64,000 nucleotides of DNA from Kriegella aquimaris (GCF_900103215.1 NZ_FNGV01000018.1:1-64000); one strand, 5' to 3'; positions 15,792 to 25,801 are shown, counted from the stretch's first letter. Program-made: numbers and translations. The notes: generated from the sequence alone by a model not told the origin.

Positions 15792-16868
15792 ATGATAGAT
15801 AAATTGAATATTGTAAAACAGCGTTTCGACGAGGTTGCCGACTTGATAATTCAGCCCGATGTGATTTCGGACCAAAAGCGGTATGTGCAATTGACCAAGG
15901 AATATAGTGACCTAAAAGACCTTGTTGAAAAAAGAAACCAGTATGTCGCCCTAATGGATAACATACAGGAAGCTGAGGAAATTATTAAGGACGGGAGCGA
16001 CCCCGAGATGGTTGAAATGGCCAAAATGCAAATGGACGAGGCGAAAGGGGCCTTACCGCAATTGGAAGAAGAAATAAAATTGATGCTCATACCCAAAGAT
16101 CCCGAAGATGCCAAAGATGTGGTCGTCGAGATACGTGCCGGAACTGGTGGGGATGAAGCGAGCATTTTTGCCGGGGACCTTTTTCGAATGTATACCAAAT
16201 ACTGCGAATCGAAAGGTTGGAAGACCAATGTTATCGATTTAAGTGAGGGTACTAGTGGGGGATATAAGGAAATACAGTTCGAAGTCATGGGAAAAGACGT
16301 TTACGGAACTTTGAAATTCGAGGCCGGCGTGCATCGTGTTCAACGGGTACCCCAAACAGAGACTCAAGGCAGGGTTCATACCAGCGCCGCCACGGTTATG
16401 GTATTGCCCGAAGCTGAAGAGTTCGACGTTCAAATAGACCCAAAAGACGTTCGTATTGATTTTTTCTGTTCTTCAGGTCCGGGTGGTCAATCTGTAAATA
16501 CGACCTATTCAGCGGTACGTTTGACGCACATTCCCACAGGATTGGTGGCACAATGCCAGGATCAAAAATCGCAGCATAAGAACAAAGACAAGGCTTTTCG
16601 TGTATTGCGTTCAAGGTTGTACGATATGGAACTGGCCAAAAAGCAAGAAGAAGATGCGGCGAAACGAAATTCGCAGGTAAGCAGTGGTGACCGTTCGGCC
16701 AAGATTCGAACCTATAATTATCCCCAAGGTAGGGTGACCGACCATAGAATCGGGCTTACCCTTTATGATTTACAGAATATCATCGATGGTGATATTCAAA
16801 AGATTATAGATGAATTGAGTTTGGTCGATAATACGGAAAAATTAAAAGAAGCTTCCGAAATTTTTTAA
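15792..16868 (+). CDS. prfA: Peptide chain release factor 1
   Basis: 358 residues. It reads UAA and UAG in the ribosomal A site and triggers peptide release. The anticodon-like PxT motif is P187-Q-T189 (RF2 would have SPF), and the catalytic GGQ is 231-233 in [36 protein letters not shown]-type C-terminal residues are present ([19 protein letters not shown]). [15 protein letters not shown] (117-131) is also RF1-like. No frameshift site is present, as expected for prfA. It is followed 103 nt later by pyrF. Confidence 0.97.
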   Translation: MIDKLNIVKQRFDEVADLIIQPDVISDQKRYVQLTKEYSDLKDLVEKRNQYVALMDNIQEAEEIIKDGSDPEMVEMAKMQMDEAKGALPQLEEEIKLMLIPKDPEDAKDVVVEIRAGTGGDEASIFAGDLFRMYTKYCESKGWKTNVIDLSEGTSGGYKEIQFEVMGKDVYGTLKFEAGVHRVQRVPQTETQGRVHTSAATVMVLPEAEEFDVQIDPKDVRIDFFCSSGPGGQSVNTTYSAVRLTHIPTGLVAQCQDQKSQHKNKDKAFRVLRSRLYDMELAKKQEEDAAKRNSQVSSGDRSAKIRTYNYPQGRVTDHRIGLTLYDLQNIIDGDIQKIIDELSLVDNTEKLKEASEIF

Positions 16869-16902
16869 CGAATTCCATTCTATAGGGCGAGAAGATCTTA
16901 AC

Positions 16903-16950
16903 GCAGTCGAGAACTCGTTCGCTCTTTTATTTCCTTACTTTCTCGATTGC
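16903..16950. repeat. Inverted repeat between prfA and pyrF
   Basis: GCAGTCGAGAA (16903-16913) and TTCTCGATTGC (16940-16950) pair over 11 positions with one G-T, separated by 26 nt, with ttaac/gttaa outside both arms. No T-run follows, so it is unlike a standard terminator. The TCGAGA core recalls short dispersed repeats of flavobacterial genomes. Confidence 0.4.
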
Positions 16951-16971
16951 GCTGAAGAAGTTAACAGTTTT

Positions 16972-17793
16972 ATGACGACCAAAGAACTAGTAGCCCAAAT
17001 TCGCAAAAAAAAATCTTTTCTCTGCATAGGATTGGATACCGATGTAGATAAAATTCCTCAGCATCTTTTAGAGGAAGAAGATCCCATTTTTTCTTTTAAC
17101 AAAGCTATTATAGATGCCACACATCATTTATGCGTCGCCTACAAACCGAATATTGCTTTTTATGAGGCATACGGAATAAAAGGATGGAAGGCTTTGGAGA
17201 AAACAATGAAGTATCTGAACGATAACCACCCGGAAATATTCACGATAGCCGATGCAAAACGTGGGGATATAGGAAATACTTCGACCAGGTATGCAAAGGC
17301 TTTCTTTGAGCATATGGGCTTCGATTCAATTACTATAGCTCCTTATATGGGAAAAGATTCCGTCGAGCCATTTTTGGCGTTTCACGACAAGCACACCATA
17401 CTTTTAGCTTTGACATCCAATGAAGGAGCTTATGATTTTCAAACAAAATTAGTTGAAGGAAAAGAGCTTTACAAACAGGTTTTGGCAACCTCTAAAACCT
17501 ACAAGAATTCAGAGAATTTGATGTATGTGGTAGGAGCAACAAAGGCAAGCTTTTTAACGGGAATTCGAGAAATTGTACCAGAGAGCTTTCTATTGGTGCC
17601 GGGGGTTGGGGCACAAGGAGGAAGTCTAGAAGAGGTCTGTCACTACGGAATGACAAAAAATATCGGTTTGCTGGTAAATTCTTCCCGAGGAATTATTTAT
17701 GCATCCAATAAAAAAGATTTTGCGGAGGCTGCCGCAGAAAAAGCGGAAGAACTACAAAATCAAATGGCGCAAGAGCTGCAAAAAACGAATTGA
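16972..17793 (+). CDS. pyrF: Orotidine 5'-phosphate decarboxylase
   Basis: 273 residues, the longer type 2 subfamily. It converts OMP to UMP, the last step of de novo pyrimidine synthesis. The catalytic Lys-Asp network is [12 protein letters not shown] (about 85-96), with FLCIGLDTD near the N-terminus (phosphate/pyrimidine contacts) and [10 protein letters not shown] and LVNSSRGI near the C-terminus (phosphate binding). The ATG at 16972 follows an inverted repeat. Length and all motifs fit, with no anomaly. Confidence 0.96.
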   Translation: MTTKELVAQIRKKKSFLCIGLDTDVDKIPQHLLEEEDPIFSFNKAIIDATHHLCVAYKPNIAFYEAYGIKGWKALEKTMKYLNDNHPEIFTIADAKRGDIGNTSTRYAKAFFEHMGFDSITIAPYMGKDSVEPFLAFHDKHTILLALTSNEGAYDFQTKLVEGKELYKQVLATSKTYKNSENLMYVVGATKASFLTGIREIVPESFLLVPGVGAQGGSLEEVCHYGMTKNIGLLVNSSRGIIYASNKKDFAEAAAEKAEELQNQMAQELQKTN

Positions 17794-17813
17794 TCAAAGG
17801 AACTTCGATTCAA

Positions 17814-18014
17814 TTACGCCTGAAGCATGTTCTCTAATATTTTTTGGATTTTCTCCGCCTTTTGTTCAAAAAACTCAACAAGTTTAGCATCGGTATATTC
17901 CATGTTGCTGGCCTTGTCTAAAAAGTTCTGATACTGGTATTCTAACATCGTTACGGCGTTTCTATTTGCGGCGATCGGTGTTATTGTTCCTACTTTGCAA
18001 TATTGCTTTTCCAT
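17814..18014 (-). CDS. Small hypothetical protein (66 aa)
   Basis: 66 residues from the ATG at 18014 (MEKQYCKVGTITPIAANRN). A longer frame to 18050 starts at a non-ATG codon and looks less likely. It is soluble and mainly helical, with heptad-like content at the end (LVEFFEQKAEKIQKILENML). No family is recognised. It is convergent with pyrF, 20 nt apart. An A-rich divergent gap of 328 nt (18015-18342) follows, in which I see no gene or RNA. A protein-interaction helix is all that can be inferred. Confidence 0.6.
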   Translation of the reverse strand: MEKQYCKVGTITPIAANRNAVTMLEYQYQNFLDKASNMEYTDAKLVEFFEQKAEKIQKILENMLQA

Positions 18015-18342
18015 AGTCTTACAATTAGTTCTTTCAAATATACGGAGCAAAAAGAATTTTGGATCTTAGCATTCGTTGTATTTGACTAAAAATCGGTTCT
18101 TTTGATGATTTATTAACAAGGTGGTAATATCGTAGCTGATGATTTCGCTATTATAGTGTTAAAAGAAATGAGCATAGGTTAAGATCTCTGGTTAAAATAT
18201 TTTGTCAAAGACGTTGGGAAATTTCAATTATTAATTCATCACAAGCTTTTGTTTTAGCTATAAATACTCAAATCAACATTTTTAAGAGGACTTATCTTAC
18301 TTGATATGTTTTTTTATCCTATGTTGATGTGTATCTTCAAAA

Positions 18343-19218
18343 TTGTTTGCTTTTTTTGTTCTCAAAAGAGCTACTGGATCGAAAGATTTAATACATTGCA
18401 ATAACCCTTTTATCAGAGGGTTACGAGAGAACACTTTGCTTAATTACAACACATATCTTCATGAAAGTTCACGAACTTGGGTGACCTTCGTACATGGTGC
18501 GGGAGGCAGTTCTGCTATTTGGCACAAACAGATTCGCGAATTTAAGAATCATTTTAATGTTTTATTGTTAGACTTGCGGGGCCATGGTGATTCAAAACCA
18601 AGTTTTAAGGATGCTTTCAATGAAAGGTATGATTTCGATTCTATCACCAATGACATTGTCGAGGTCATCGACCATTTAGAAATTATCAAGTCACATTTTG
18701 TCGGTATTTCGTTGGGAACTGTCTTGATTAGAAACTTGGCCGAGAAGTATCCTGCCCGTGTAGAAAGTATGGTGCTGGGTGGGGCCATTTTGAAACTGGA
18801 TTTTAAATTTAGGATGCTCTTAGGCTTGAGCGCTATTTTTAAATCTGTAGTGCCCTATATTTGGTTGTACAAGTTGTTTACGTTTGCCATAATGCCTGAT
18901 AGTAATCATAAAGAGTCGCGCTTGTTACTTGTACGAGAGGCTAAAAAATTATATCAAAAAGAGTTTATACGTTGGTTTAAGCTAAGCGCCGATATTAATC
19001 CCTTACTGCGTTTATTTAGAGCTGCCGATATTGGTATACCTACACTATACGTTATGGGCGGGGAAGATCATCTTTTTCTTCCGTCAGTTAGAAGAATGGT
19101 AGAGCAACATAGCAAGTCTAGCTTGTTGCTGATTGAGCACTGTGGTCATGTGGTCAATGTTGAGCAATCACAACTATTCAACAATTTTGTTATTGGATAT
19201 GTTTCCGATTTGAATTAA
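18343..19218 (+). CDS. Alpha/beta hydrolase
   Basis: Up to 291 residues; the first in-frame start is TTG (18343) and another TTG at 18436 gives a more usual N-terminus (LNYNTYLHESSRTW). No in-frame ATG precedes the domain, so the start is uncertain. Fold marks: oxyanion loop FVHGAGGSSAIWH, nucleophile elbow VGISLGT (Ser), acid in MGGEDHLF and His in EHCGHVVNVEQ. The catalytic triad is complete. It is like cytosolic esterases or C-C hydrolases, with substrate unknown. An in-frame shift upstream cannot be excluded because a separate ATG frame (18306) runs into it and stops. Confidence 0.8.
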   Translation: MFAFFVLKRATGSKDLIHCNNPFIRGLRENTLLNYNTYLHESSRTWVTFVHGAGGSSAIWHKQIREFKNHFNVLLLDLRGHGDSKPSFKDAFNERYDFDSITNDIVEVIDHLEIIKSHFVGISLGTVLIRNLAEKYPARVESMVLGGAILKLDFKFRMLLGLSAIFKSVVPYIWLYKLFTFAIMPDSNHKESRLLLVREAKKLYQKEFIRWFKLSADINPLLRLFRAADIGIPTLYVMGGEDHLFLPSVRRMVEQHSKSSLLLIEHCGHVVNVEQSQLFNNFVIGYVSDLN

Positions 19219-19278
19219 AAGGATTGTCGCACCGAAATAGGTTGTGGAAATCTTAAAAAGGCAAAAAAATCCAATAAA

Positions 19279-19302
19279 AAAACCGGCGCTCCCACCGGTT
19301 TT
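19279..19302. terminator. Hairpin terminator after the hydrolase
   Basis: AAAACCGG (19279-19286) and CCGGTTTT (19295-19302) form an 8-bp stem with an 8-nt loop. A-run and T-run on the two sides allow use in both directions. Confidence 0.75.
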
Positions 19303-19461
19303 AAACTAACTAACTTAAAAAATTACTAACTCAAATAACTCGGTACAAAAGTCCATTAGAACTACGTAACAAAGGTTAACTAAAGATTAGCAATTTGTTA
19401 CTTTTGTATGTGTAAGATTAAACGACAGAAAGCACTTAATATTGTTGATTGACCAAGGTTT

Positions 19462-20169
19462 TTACATGCGGTCTTGCAGTGCAAAAACCTTTCTTAAAAG
19501 GTCTGTGGTTCTTGAAGAAGTCTTGGTGCGAATTTCATTTTCTTCGACTGCAATCATCGTGTAAACTCCTTGCAATGCTTCTTGGGTTACATAGTCGGTA
19601 AGGTCAGGGTTCACACTACTCGTCAAGGGTAAGTTGTTGTATTTGGTAATCAAGTTCGCCCATATTTTGTCAGCGCCCACTTTTTCAAAAGAGTTTTTGA
19701 TTACGGGGCTAAACTTATTATAAAGTTCGGCCTGTGTGGCTTTTGTCAGATATTGTGTAGCTGCATCGTTACTGCCTAAGAGAATATTTTTGGCGTCATC
19801 AAAGGTGATGCCTTTTACGGCATTGACAAAAATAGGGGTAGCTTCTCCCACAGCATCTTCGGCAGCACGGTTCAAAACTTTTAGTCCTTCATCTGCCAAT
19901 TTGCCTAAACCTATATTGCGAAGTGTATTATCTACCTTTTGAAGTTCCTCTGGCAACATTATTTTTACCAGTTCATTCTTAAAAAAACCATCGGGCTGGG
20001 TAAGTTTGCTGACCTGTTTATCTATTCCCTTATCCAGTGCTTCTCTCAATCCACTAGCAATTTCTGCATTGCCCAGTCCTTCTTGAGGTAATTGGTTTAT
20101 GACTTGTTGTAGTTCTCCGCAGGCCAAAAATTGAAACGCGGCAAATAGTAAAATGATTTTTTTCGACAT
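19462..20169 (-). CDS. DUF4197 lipoprotein
   Basis: 235 residues from the ATG at 20169; an upstream TTG in frame is less likely. The signal ends in a lipobox, FLAC (C17), so it should be a lipoprotein. The rest is a helical DUF4197 domain, recognised by GLGNAEIASGLREALDKGI, GFFKNELVKIMLPEEL and NDAATQYLTKATQAELYNKF. Family function is unknown, but its members are common periplasmic or outer-membrane-associated proteins in Gram-negatives. It lies upstream-adjacent, 45 nt, from purU on the same strand, though a functional link is not evident. Confidence 0.88.
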   Translation of the reverse strand: MSKKIILLFAAFQFLACGELQQVINQLPQEGLGNAEIASGLREALDKGIDKQVSKLTQPDGFFKNELVKIMLPEELQKVDNTLRNIGLGKLADEGLKVLNRAAEDAVGEATPIFVNAVKGITFDDAKNILLGSNDAATQYLTKATQAELYNKFSPVIKNSFEKVGADKIWANLITKYNNLPLTSSVNPDLTDYVTQEALQGVYTMIAVEENEIRTKTSSRTTDLLRKVFALQDRM

Positions 20170-20214
20170 GATGTTCAAGTATTTAATAGGCTTTGAAAGC
20201 CTTCTACTTTTACA

Positions 20215-21066
20215 TTACGAAAAAATAACTGTTTTATTGTTGTAGACCATAGTCTTACGTTGCACATGAAGCCGTACTGCTCTGGCGAGCACGATTTTTT
20301 CGAGATCTCTTCCTTTGTCCATGAGGTCTTTAATTGTGTGGGAGTGTGATACGGTGGTTACATCTTGTTCGATAATAGGGCCGGCATCAAGTTCTACAGT
20401 AACATAATGACTGGTTGCCCCGATAATTTTAACACCCCGCTCAAAAGCGGCATGGTAAGGTTTGGCCCCTGCGAAGGCAGGTAGAAAAGAATGATGTATG
20501 TTGATGATGTTGTTTGGATATCTGTTTATTATTTTATCGGTTACGATTTGCATATACCGGGCAAGAACGATAAAATCAACACCATGTTCTTCCATAAGTT
20601 CCAACTGCCTCGCCTCGGCAGTTTCTTTTGTTGCCTTGGAAACTGGAATATGATAAAAAGGAACATCGAATTGTACGGCAATAGGTTCTAAATCAATATG
20701 ATTGCTTATGATGAAAGGGATTTCTACTGCAAGCTCCCCCGAACGAAATCGACTCAATAAATCATATAGACAATGGTTGTATTTTGATACGAACAACGCC
20801 ATTTTTGGTTTCACATTTTGTAAATGGATCTCGTACTGCATTTGGTAAGGATTGGCCAGCGTTGAAATAAATTCGTTTTCGAACATTTCCATTATTGGTG
20901 AATTATCCTCAAAATCACATTCCAGACGCATAAAAAATACACCTGCCTGCTTGTCAACATGTTGGTCGAGGTATACGATATTCCCTCCTTTGGTGTGAAT
21001 AAAAGTAGTAACGGCACGTATAATTCCCGATTTATCGGGACAATTGATAAGAATAGTCGTTTTCAC
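20215..21066 (-). CDS. purU: Formyltetrahydrofolate deformylase
   Basis: 283 residues, read from a GTG start at 21066. It hydrolyses 10-formyl-THF to THF and formate in one-carbon balance. An N-terminal ACT domain (about 1-85, ILINCPDKSGIIRAVT) is followed by a formyltransferase-like domain: SNHIDLEP, the active-site region NIHHSFLPAF (HxSLLPxF type) and GATSHYVTVELDAGPIIEQD. The Asn/His/Asp catalytic set is intact. No ATG near the ACT start is present, so GTG is the likely real start. A purine-pathway link with apt and purM in this region may be chance. Confidence 0.94.
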   Translation of the reverse strand: MKTTILINCPDKSGIIRAVTTFIHTKGGNIVYLDQHVDKQAGVFFMRLECDFEDNSPIMEMFENEFISTLANPYQMQYEIHLQNVKPKMALFVSKYNHCLYDLLSRFRSGELAVEIPFIISNHIDLEPIAVQFDVPFYHIPVSKATKETAEARQLELMEEHGVDFIVLARYMQIVTDKIINRYPNNIINIHHSFLPAFAGAKPYHAAFERGVKIIGATSHYVTVELDAGPIIEQDVTTVSHSHTIKDLMDKGRDLEKIVLARAVRLHVQRKTMVYNNKTVIFS

Positions 21067-21511
21067 GGTGTTCGCTTTTGAGTAGATAAAAGTAGAATAT
21101 TTAAAATTTAGGTTTTCCTTTCAGGAAACTTTTTTAAAATTCTGATTGGAACCGATTGTTAGTTGCACTTTTTGCAAAGCATAGCAACAAAAGTGGTCTT
21201 TTCTTGAAGATGAAGCAAATTTAACATCATAGTCCCAGTTATAATGTTCGTTTTCAAGTGCAAATTTAATTTATAGCCGGCCATTATGACTTTACAATTA
21301 GGGCGAAACCCAATGTTTTTCATGACCTGAATTAAAATCAATTATATGGTTCAGAGGCGCAATACACCGGAAATAGATGATTGTGCTATTCGAGTAGGGA
21401 TGAATTTCATTTTATTAAGGTAGACACAATAAATTTTAAAGATATTTGTAGGATTTACTTCTATTAGCGGTTAGTGTCGACCTATCTTGTAGTAATGATT
21501 AATAGATGTAA
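21067..21511. other. Gap without a supported gene
   Basis: About 445 nt. A 60-codon minus frame (21159-21341) begins at TTG and has no recognisable family, so I leave it out. The stretch around 21340-21440 has no consensus promoter or hairpin I can support. Confidence 0.4.
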
Positions 21512-21916
21512 TTATAGATCTCCTCCGTTGCGAAGTGATTTTCGCCATTCCTTAAACGATTTTCGAAAACTTCTGACTTCTTGACGAAGCAGGTTTAGGT
21601 ATTCTTTTTCTTTAACGCCATCGTGTTCAAGTCCTCTGCAATACGAATTGATATTGCGAATCATGATATTAATAAAAGTGGCACTTTTCATTCTTTCGGC
21701 AGGACAATTGGAATATTCCGCCTGCGCAATTTTTTTGGGTATCAAAATAGCATCGGTGAGTAATGAATCGGCAATAATATCTCTAAGGCTGTTAGATTTG
21801 TAAAGCTTCAATAAATCCTTGTTAAAGGAAACATACGAAGCAATTTCCCTGCTTATGATACAGAGATCCAAAGCCTTCCGATAAACCGGAATCGAACGTA
21901 AAGAATTGTGGGACAT
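21512..21916 (-). CDS. Helical-bundle protein, S23/four-helix-like, function unknown
   Basis: 134 residues, soluble and almost all helical. The pattern of SIPVYRKALDLCIISREIASYV, then DSLLTDAILIPKKIAQAEY, then NIMIRNINSYCRGLEHDG and a final basic helix, resembles the four-helix-bundle S23/IVP family often encoded near rRNA insertions or alone in Bacteroidota. No rRNA is near here, so it is a free-standing copy. The C-terminus is strongly basic (RKSFKEWRKSLR). It diverges from the Lrp-type regulator with about 110 nt between starts. A DNA or RNA binding role is possible but not shown. Confidence 0.6.
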   Translation of the reverse strand: MSHNSLRSIPVYRKALDLCIISREIASYVSFNKDLLKLYKSNSLRDIIADSLLTDAILIPKKIAQAEYSNCPAERMKSATFINIMIRNINSYCRGLEHDGVKEKEYLNLLRQEVRSFRKSFKEWRKSLRNGGDL

Positions 21917-22026
21917 CTTGTTATAGCAATTTAATAGTATAAAGTTACGGCCGAATCATGGATTTTGTCTTTATAATCAAAAGCATTTTTGTAATTTTAC
22001 TTTATATTATAAAATATTTTGGGAGA

Positions 22027-22485
22027 ATGGCTTCGAATGTAAAGATAGATGATTTAAACTGGAAGATACTCAAATGTCTTCAGCAAAATGGTCGTGAATC
22101 TTTTGCAAATATTGGTCGTGAAATAGGTCTTACGCCCCCTGCCGTGGCAGAACGTGTAAAGAAGATGGAAGATGTGGGCATTTTGCAAGGGTATAATGCA
22201 AAAGTTTCTCATTCGTTGACAGGCCACCATCTGAAAGCAATCATTACCCTTCGTGCTTTCATGGGGAAATTAAAGCCTTTTTTGTCCATTGTCACAACCT
22301 ACAAAGAAGTAATCAATTGTTATCGAATAACGGGTAATGAAAACATTGTGATGGAAGTTGTGCTCAAGGATCAATTCCATTTAGAAAAGTTTATAGACAA
22401 GCTTATAAAGTATGGTGAGACCCGAACGCATATTATATTGTCGAACGTGATTTCAAATGCCCCCATCGAAAGGGGTGATTTTTGA
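22027..22485 (+). CDS. Lrp/AsnC-family transcriptional regulator
   Basis: 152 residues from ATG 22027 (MASNVKIDDLNWKIL). The frame is open 69 nt further upstream, but that part is a hydrophobic run encoded by AT-rich promoter-like DNA. The N-terminal winged HTH has SFANIGREIGLTPPAVAERV, and the C-terminal RAM domain has GYNAKVSHSLTG and CYRITGNENIVMEVVLKD, the effector-binding face. Members sense amino acids and form octamers or hexadecamers. The residues contacting ligand cannot be read reliably. It is followed by MscS, 155 nt later. Confidence 0.92.
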   Translation: MASNVKIDDLNWKILKCLQQNGRESFANIGREIGLTPPAVAERVKKMEDVGILQGYNAKVSHSLTGHHLKAIITLRAFMGKLKPFLSIVTTYKEVINCYRITGNENIVMEVVLKDQFHLEKFIDKLIKYGETRTHIILSNVISNAPIERGDF

Positions 22486-22639
22486 ATTCAATTTCATTAG
22501 TTGTAAGGTATGTAGGCTTGCGCGATGTCAATAATGACCATCTCTACTGTTTGTAAGATTTATGTTGGCTCGAAAATGCGCGGCATATAAAAACCTCTAA
22601 ATGTTTGTCGGTAAACAATTTAATCATTTATTTTAGTCC

Positions 22640-23464
22640 ATGGATTGGAACAGAATGGACGAATACCTCCAAATAGCCGTAGATAAGGCTGTATTCTTTT
22701 TGCCAAGAATTGTTGCTGCAGGCGTTATACTTTGGATAGGATTTAAGATAGTAAGGAAAATTGTCGATTTGACTAAACTGGCGTTGACCAAGGCTGGGTT
22801 CTCAGAAACTATACGTCCTTTTCTTTCGTCTACTGTAGGAATAATTCTCAAGGGTGCCGTGCTTTTTATCATTGCTTCGGTTATTGGTGCAGATCTTACA
22901 GGCTTGTTCGCTATTCTTGCAGCCGCGGCTTTTGCCATAGGTATGGCATTGCAAGGCAGCTTGGGCAACTTTGCGTCGGGTATATTGTTATTGACCTTGA
23001 AACCTTACAAGGTCGGGGATTGGATCCAACTTGAAGATAAGTTCGGAAGGGTTCAAGAAATTGGTATTTTTAGTACAGACGTATTGACGCCTGGGAATAA
23101 AATATTGATTATTCCCAATTCTAAAATAACCGATACGGTGGTAACCAACTATTCAGAAAAAGGGATGATACGTCTCGAGCTAATGGTCTCTATGCCTTAT
23201 GCCGAAAGTTTTCCGAAAGTTAAATCGATTATTGAAGAAGCACTCTTTCCAATTTCCAAAATACTGAATGACCCCCAAGTTGAAATAGGAATCAATACGT
23301 TTGACTCCCATAGTATTGAACTATTGGTTCGACCATATGTTTTGCCCGATGATTTTTGGGAAGTCACATTCGATGCTTACGCCGCGATTAAAAAAGCATT
23401 CAATAATAATAACATTAGTGTTGCCTACTCTGAAGGTATTGAAATTGGCGCGATAGGGGAGTAG
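22640..23464 (+). CDS. Small-conductance mechanosensitive channel (MscS family)
   Basis: 274 residues, close to E. coli MscS (286). Three N-terminal spans (about 17-38, 68-88, 92-112) end in the pore helix AAAAFAIGMALQGSLGNFASG (TM3, Ala/Gly packing). The beta domain then begins with PYKVGDWIQLEDKFGRVQEIGIF and continues with IPNSKITDTVVTNYSEKG, both MscS signatures. It is a heptameric tension-gated inner-membrane channel that releases osmolytes on hypo-osmotic shock. A second, longer MscS is encoded at 38930-39835. Confidence 0.93.
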   Translation: MDWNRMDEYLQIAVDKAVFFLPRIVAAGVILWIGFKIVRKIVDLTKLALTKAGFSETIRPFLSSTVGIILKGAVLFIIASVIGADLTGLFAILAAAAFAIGMALQGSLGNFASGILLLTLKPYKVGDWIQLEDKFGRVQEIGIFSTDVLTPGNKILIIPNSKITDTVVTNYSEKGMIRLELMVSMPYAESFPKVKSIIEEALFPISKILNDPQVEIGINTFDSHSIELLVRPYVLPDDFWEVTFDAYAAIKKAFNNNNISVAYSEGIEIGAIGE

Positions 23465-23636
23465 TTGTCCGATGTAAATATTCTGCCAAAAAATGCGCTT
23501 CGCACAAATAGGTAAGTATTTGTTGATGCGCAGAGAACAACAATACAATATGGTACATCTGTTTCTGAAAATATCGATGGTTATCTGTAACTTTGTTTTA
23601 TTGGCCTTTGGCTAGATTTTTGATGACTCCTTTTAT

Positions 23637-25049
23637 ATGAAGCGAATCTTAGTATTGTTAGTCCTCGGTATAACCTTTTCTTCTTCCGCGCAGCAAATGG
23701 CATTAAAGAAGGGGGTGGTCATTGACGGAATCAAGGTTAACGATTCCTTGCCTGAAAGTTATGCCCTTTTTCTTCCTTCTAATTTTGACACCTCCAAGAA
23801 GTGGCCCGTGGTCTTCATCTTTGATATGGATGGAAGGGGTAAACAGGTCACAGGTATGTTTAGTCGTGCCGGTGAGCAGCAAGGGTATATTTTGGCTGCG
23901 TCGAATAATCTTCGTGACAGCCTGTCGATTTCCCAGAATGTCTTGATTGCCAATCGTATGTTCCGTTCTTTGTTATCGTTGTTGCCAATAGCCGAAAAAA
24001 GAATATATATGGCCGGGTTTTCTAGCGGGGCCCAATTGGCTTCTTTGATACCAACATTTATAAAAGGTGTGGGCGGCGTGATTTCCTGTGGTGCTACAAT
24101 TGCCAATATGGATGTTTTGAGTAGCAAGAACCCCTTTCATTATATCGGTATCGTCGGTGATGAAGATTACAACTATCAGAATATGCTCAATGCCGCACAA
24201 TTTTTGGATAAATTGAAGTTTCCGAACCAACTTTTGATATTTGAAGGAGGCCATGAGTGGCCAACCACTGATTATTTATCGAAGGCCATGGAGTATCTTA
24301 CGGTGTCTGCCATGGGTAAGGGTTCTGTACCAAAAGACAAGACCTTTATCGATGAAAGTTTTGATAGAAATCTGGGCGATGTCAGTGCGCTGATTACTTC
24401 GAACAAGCCATTGCGGGCGAACCATGCACTCGAAGAATTGATGGAGTTGTATAAACCCCATAAAAGTATTGATTCTTTAAAAGATAGTGGCAAAACACTT
24501 AGAAAAAGTAAGTTGTTCAAAACCCAGAACCGCAATCAAAATACCATTTTCTTTAAGGAGAATCTTATTAAGGACGATTACTCTTATTATTTGGAAGAAG
24601 ATATTCTTACCTATAATTATAACAATCTGGGTTGGTGGAACTATCAGATGGAAGAATTGAAAAAATATGATAGAAGTTCCAATTTATTCGAGCGAAAAAT
24701 GGGAAAACGGCTTAAAGGGTATTTGAACGCTCTTATCGCTGATAATATAGATATGTTGAGGGCTGAAGAAGTTATAGATGAAGAGGCCCTGAACTTTTTG
24801 TGGATGTTAAAAACCATAACGGACCCAGCGGATTATTCGTTCTACCTTAAGATTATTTCATACAGTGCCAAAAATGAAGATTATGGTACATCGCTATTTT
24901 ATCTCGAGGAATTGTTCAAAAACGGGTATACCGATAAAAATGAGTTATATGCGTTGGAAGGTACGGCCCTATTGCGTATAACTCCTGAATTTAATACTAT
25001 TGTGGAAAAATATCTAAAATCGGCACGATACGATATCCTTGAAGAATAA
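23637..25049 (+). CDS. Exported alpha/beta-hydrolase-fold esterase with helical C-terminal half
   Basis: 470 residues with a signal peptide (SSSAQQ, about 1-18). The first half is an alpha/beta hydrolase of the phospholipase/carboxylesterase type: PVVFIFDMDGRG, nucleophile elbow MAGFSSGAQLAS, GIVGDEDYNY (acid region) and FEGGHEWP (His). The second half (about 270-470) is helical, like TPR-type repeats, and is not needed by the catalytic fold. The enzyme is likely periplasmic or surface exposed. Substrate unknown. A hydrolase plus repeat domain is common in Bacteroidota envelope proteins. Confidence 0.85.
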   Translation: MKRILVLLVLGITFSSSAQQMALKKGVVIDGIKVNDSLPESYALFLPSNFDTSKKWPVVFIFDMDGRGKQVTGMFSRAGEQQGYILAASNNLRDSLSISQNVLIANRMFRSLLSLLPIAEKRIYMAGFSSGAQLASLIPTFIKGVGGVISCGATIANMDVLSSKNPFHYIGIVGDEDYNYQNMLNAAQFLDKLKFPNQLLIFEGGHEWPTTDYLSKAMEYLTVSAMGKGSVPKDKTFIDESFDRNLGDVSALITSNKPLRANHALEELMELYKPHKSIDSLKDSGKTLRKSKLFKTQNRNQNTIFFKENLIKDDYSYYLEEDILTYNYNNLGWWNYQMEELKKYDRSSNLFERKMGKRLKGYLNALIADNIDMLRAEEVIDEEALNFLWMLKTITDPADYSFYLKIISYSAKNEDYGTSLFYLEELFKNGYTDKNELYALEGTALLRITPEFNTIVEKYLKSARYDILEE

Positions 25050-25150
25050 CGAGAACTTAAGGTTGATTGCAGTCCAAAAGAGCTACGGAAATATATTCCT
25101 GATAATGTTCATTTAGAATATTATTGATTAATTAGCGAAAAAAATAAGGT

Positions 25151-25801
25151 TTGAAACATTACGTACTCCCTCTTCTTTTAATACTCTTTCTATCCTGTCG
25201 ACAAGAGAAGAAATACCATGACTTGAAAGAAAAGAACGAAGCTGTCGGCCAGAGCAATACCGTTCAGCTGATTTTTGAATTTCAAAAAGGACTTGATGAA
25301 GAATTCAAAGATCCCGAAGCCTCTCCCTTGCCAGATCGTTATCGAAAAAATTTTGAGGGATTGGATTTTTTTGCGCCTGACACCAATTATGTAGTCAAGG
25401 CTAAATTTGAAAGAACTCCTGAAGCACTGCCCTTTTTAATGCCGACCACGACCGGCGAAAACTCGGAAGAATCTGTTTATGGTATTGCGCATTTTGATTT
25501 GAATGGGAAATCGCACCAGCTTGAGATTTATCAAAATAAAGAATTAATGTTGCAAGACAGGTATAAAGAGTATTTATTCTTGCCATTTACAGATCAAACA
25601 AATGGAGAGGAGACTTATACGGGTGGTCGGTATATTGATTTGTCAATACCCGCAGGTGATACCATTATCATTGATTTCAACAGGGCTTACAACCCCTATT
25701 GCGCCTATAACAAAAAATACTCTTGCCCGATAGTACCCAGTGTAAATGCTTTGGATACCAAGATTCTGGCAGGTGTAAAGGCATTCAAACAAAAACCCTG
25801 A
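25151..25801 (+). CDS. DUF1684 lipoprotein
   Basis: 216 residues, TTG start (no alternative ATG close by), with a signal ending in LSC (C16), so a lipoprotein. The DUF1684 signature is complete: SESVYGIAHFDLNGKSHQLEIY-type strands, FLPFTDQTNGEETYTGGRY, then DFNRAYNPYCAYNKKYSCP and AGVKAF. The conserved cysteines (PYCAY..YSCP) probably pair or bind a cofactor. The family's biochemical role is not established. The stop codon lies inside the stem of its own terminator. Confidence 0.93.
   Translation: MKHYVLPLLLILFLSCRQEKKYHDLKEKNEAVGQSNTVQLIFEFQKGLDEEFKDPEASPLPDRYRKNFEGLDFFAPDTNYVVKAKFERTPEALPFLMPTTTGENSEESVYGIAHFDLNGKSHQLEIYQNKELMLQDRYKEYLFLPFTDQTNGEETYTGGRYIDLSIPAGDTIIIDFNRAYNPYCAYNKKYSCPIVPSVNALDTKILAGVKAFKQKP

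Noticed and set aside
21159-21341. 60-codon minus frame, with a vague FeoA-like beginning
   Set aside because: TTG start, no promoter, no convincing family match; could be a remnant but evidence is too weak.
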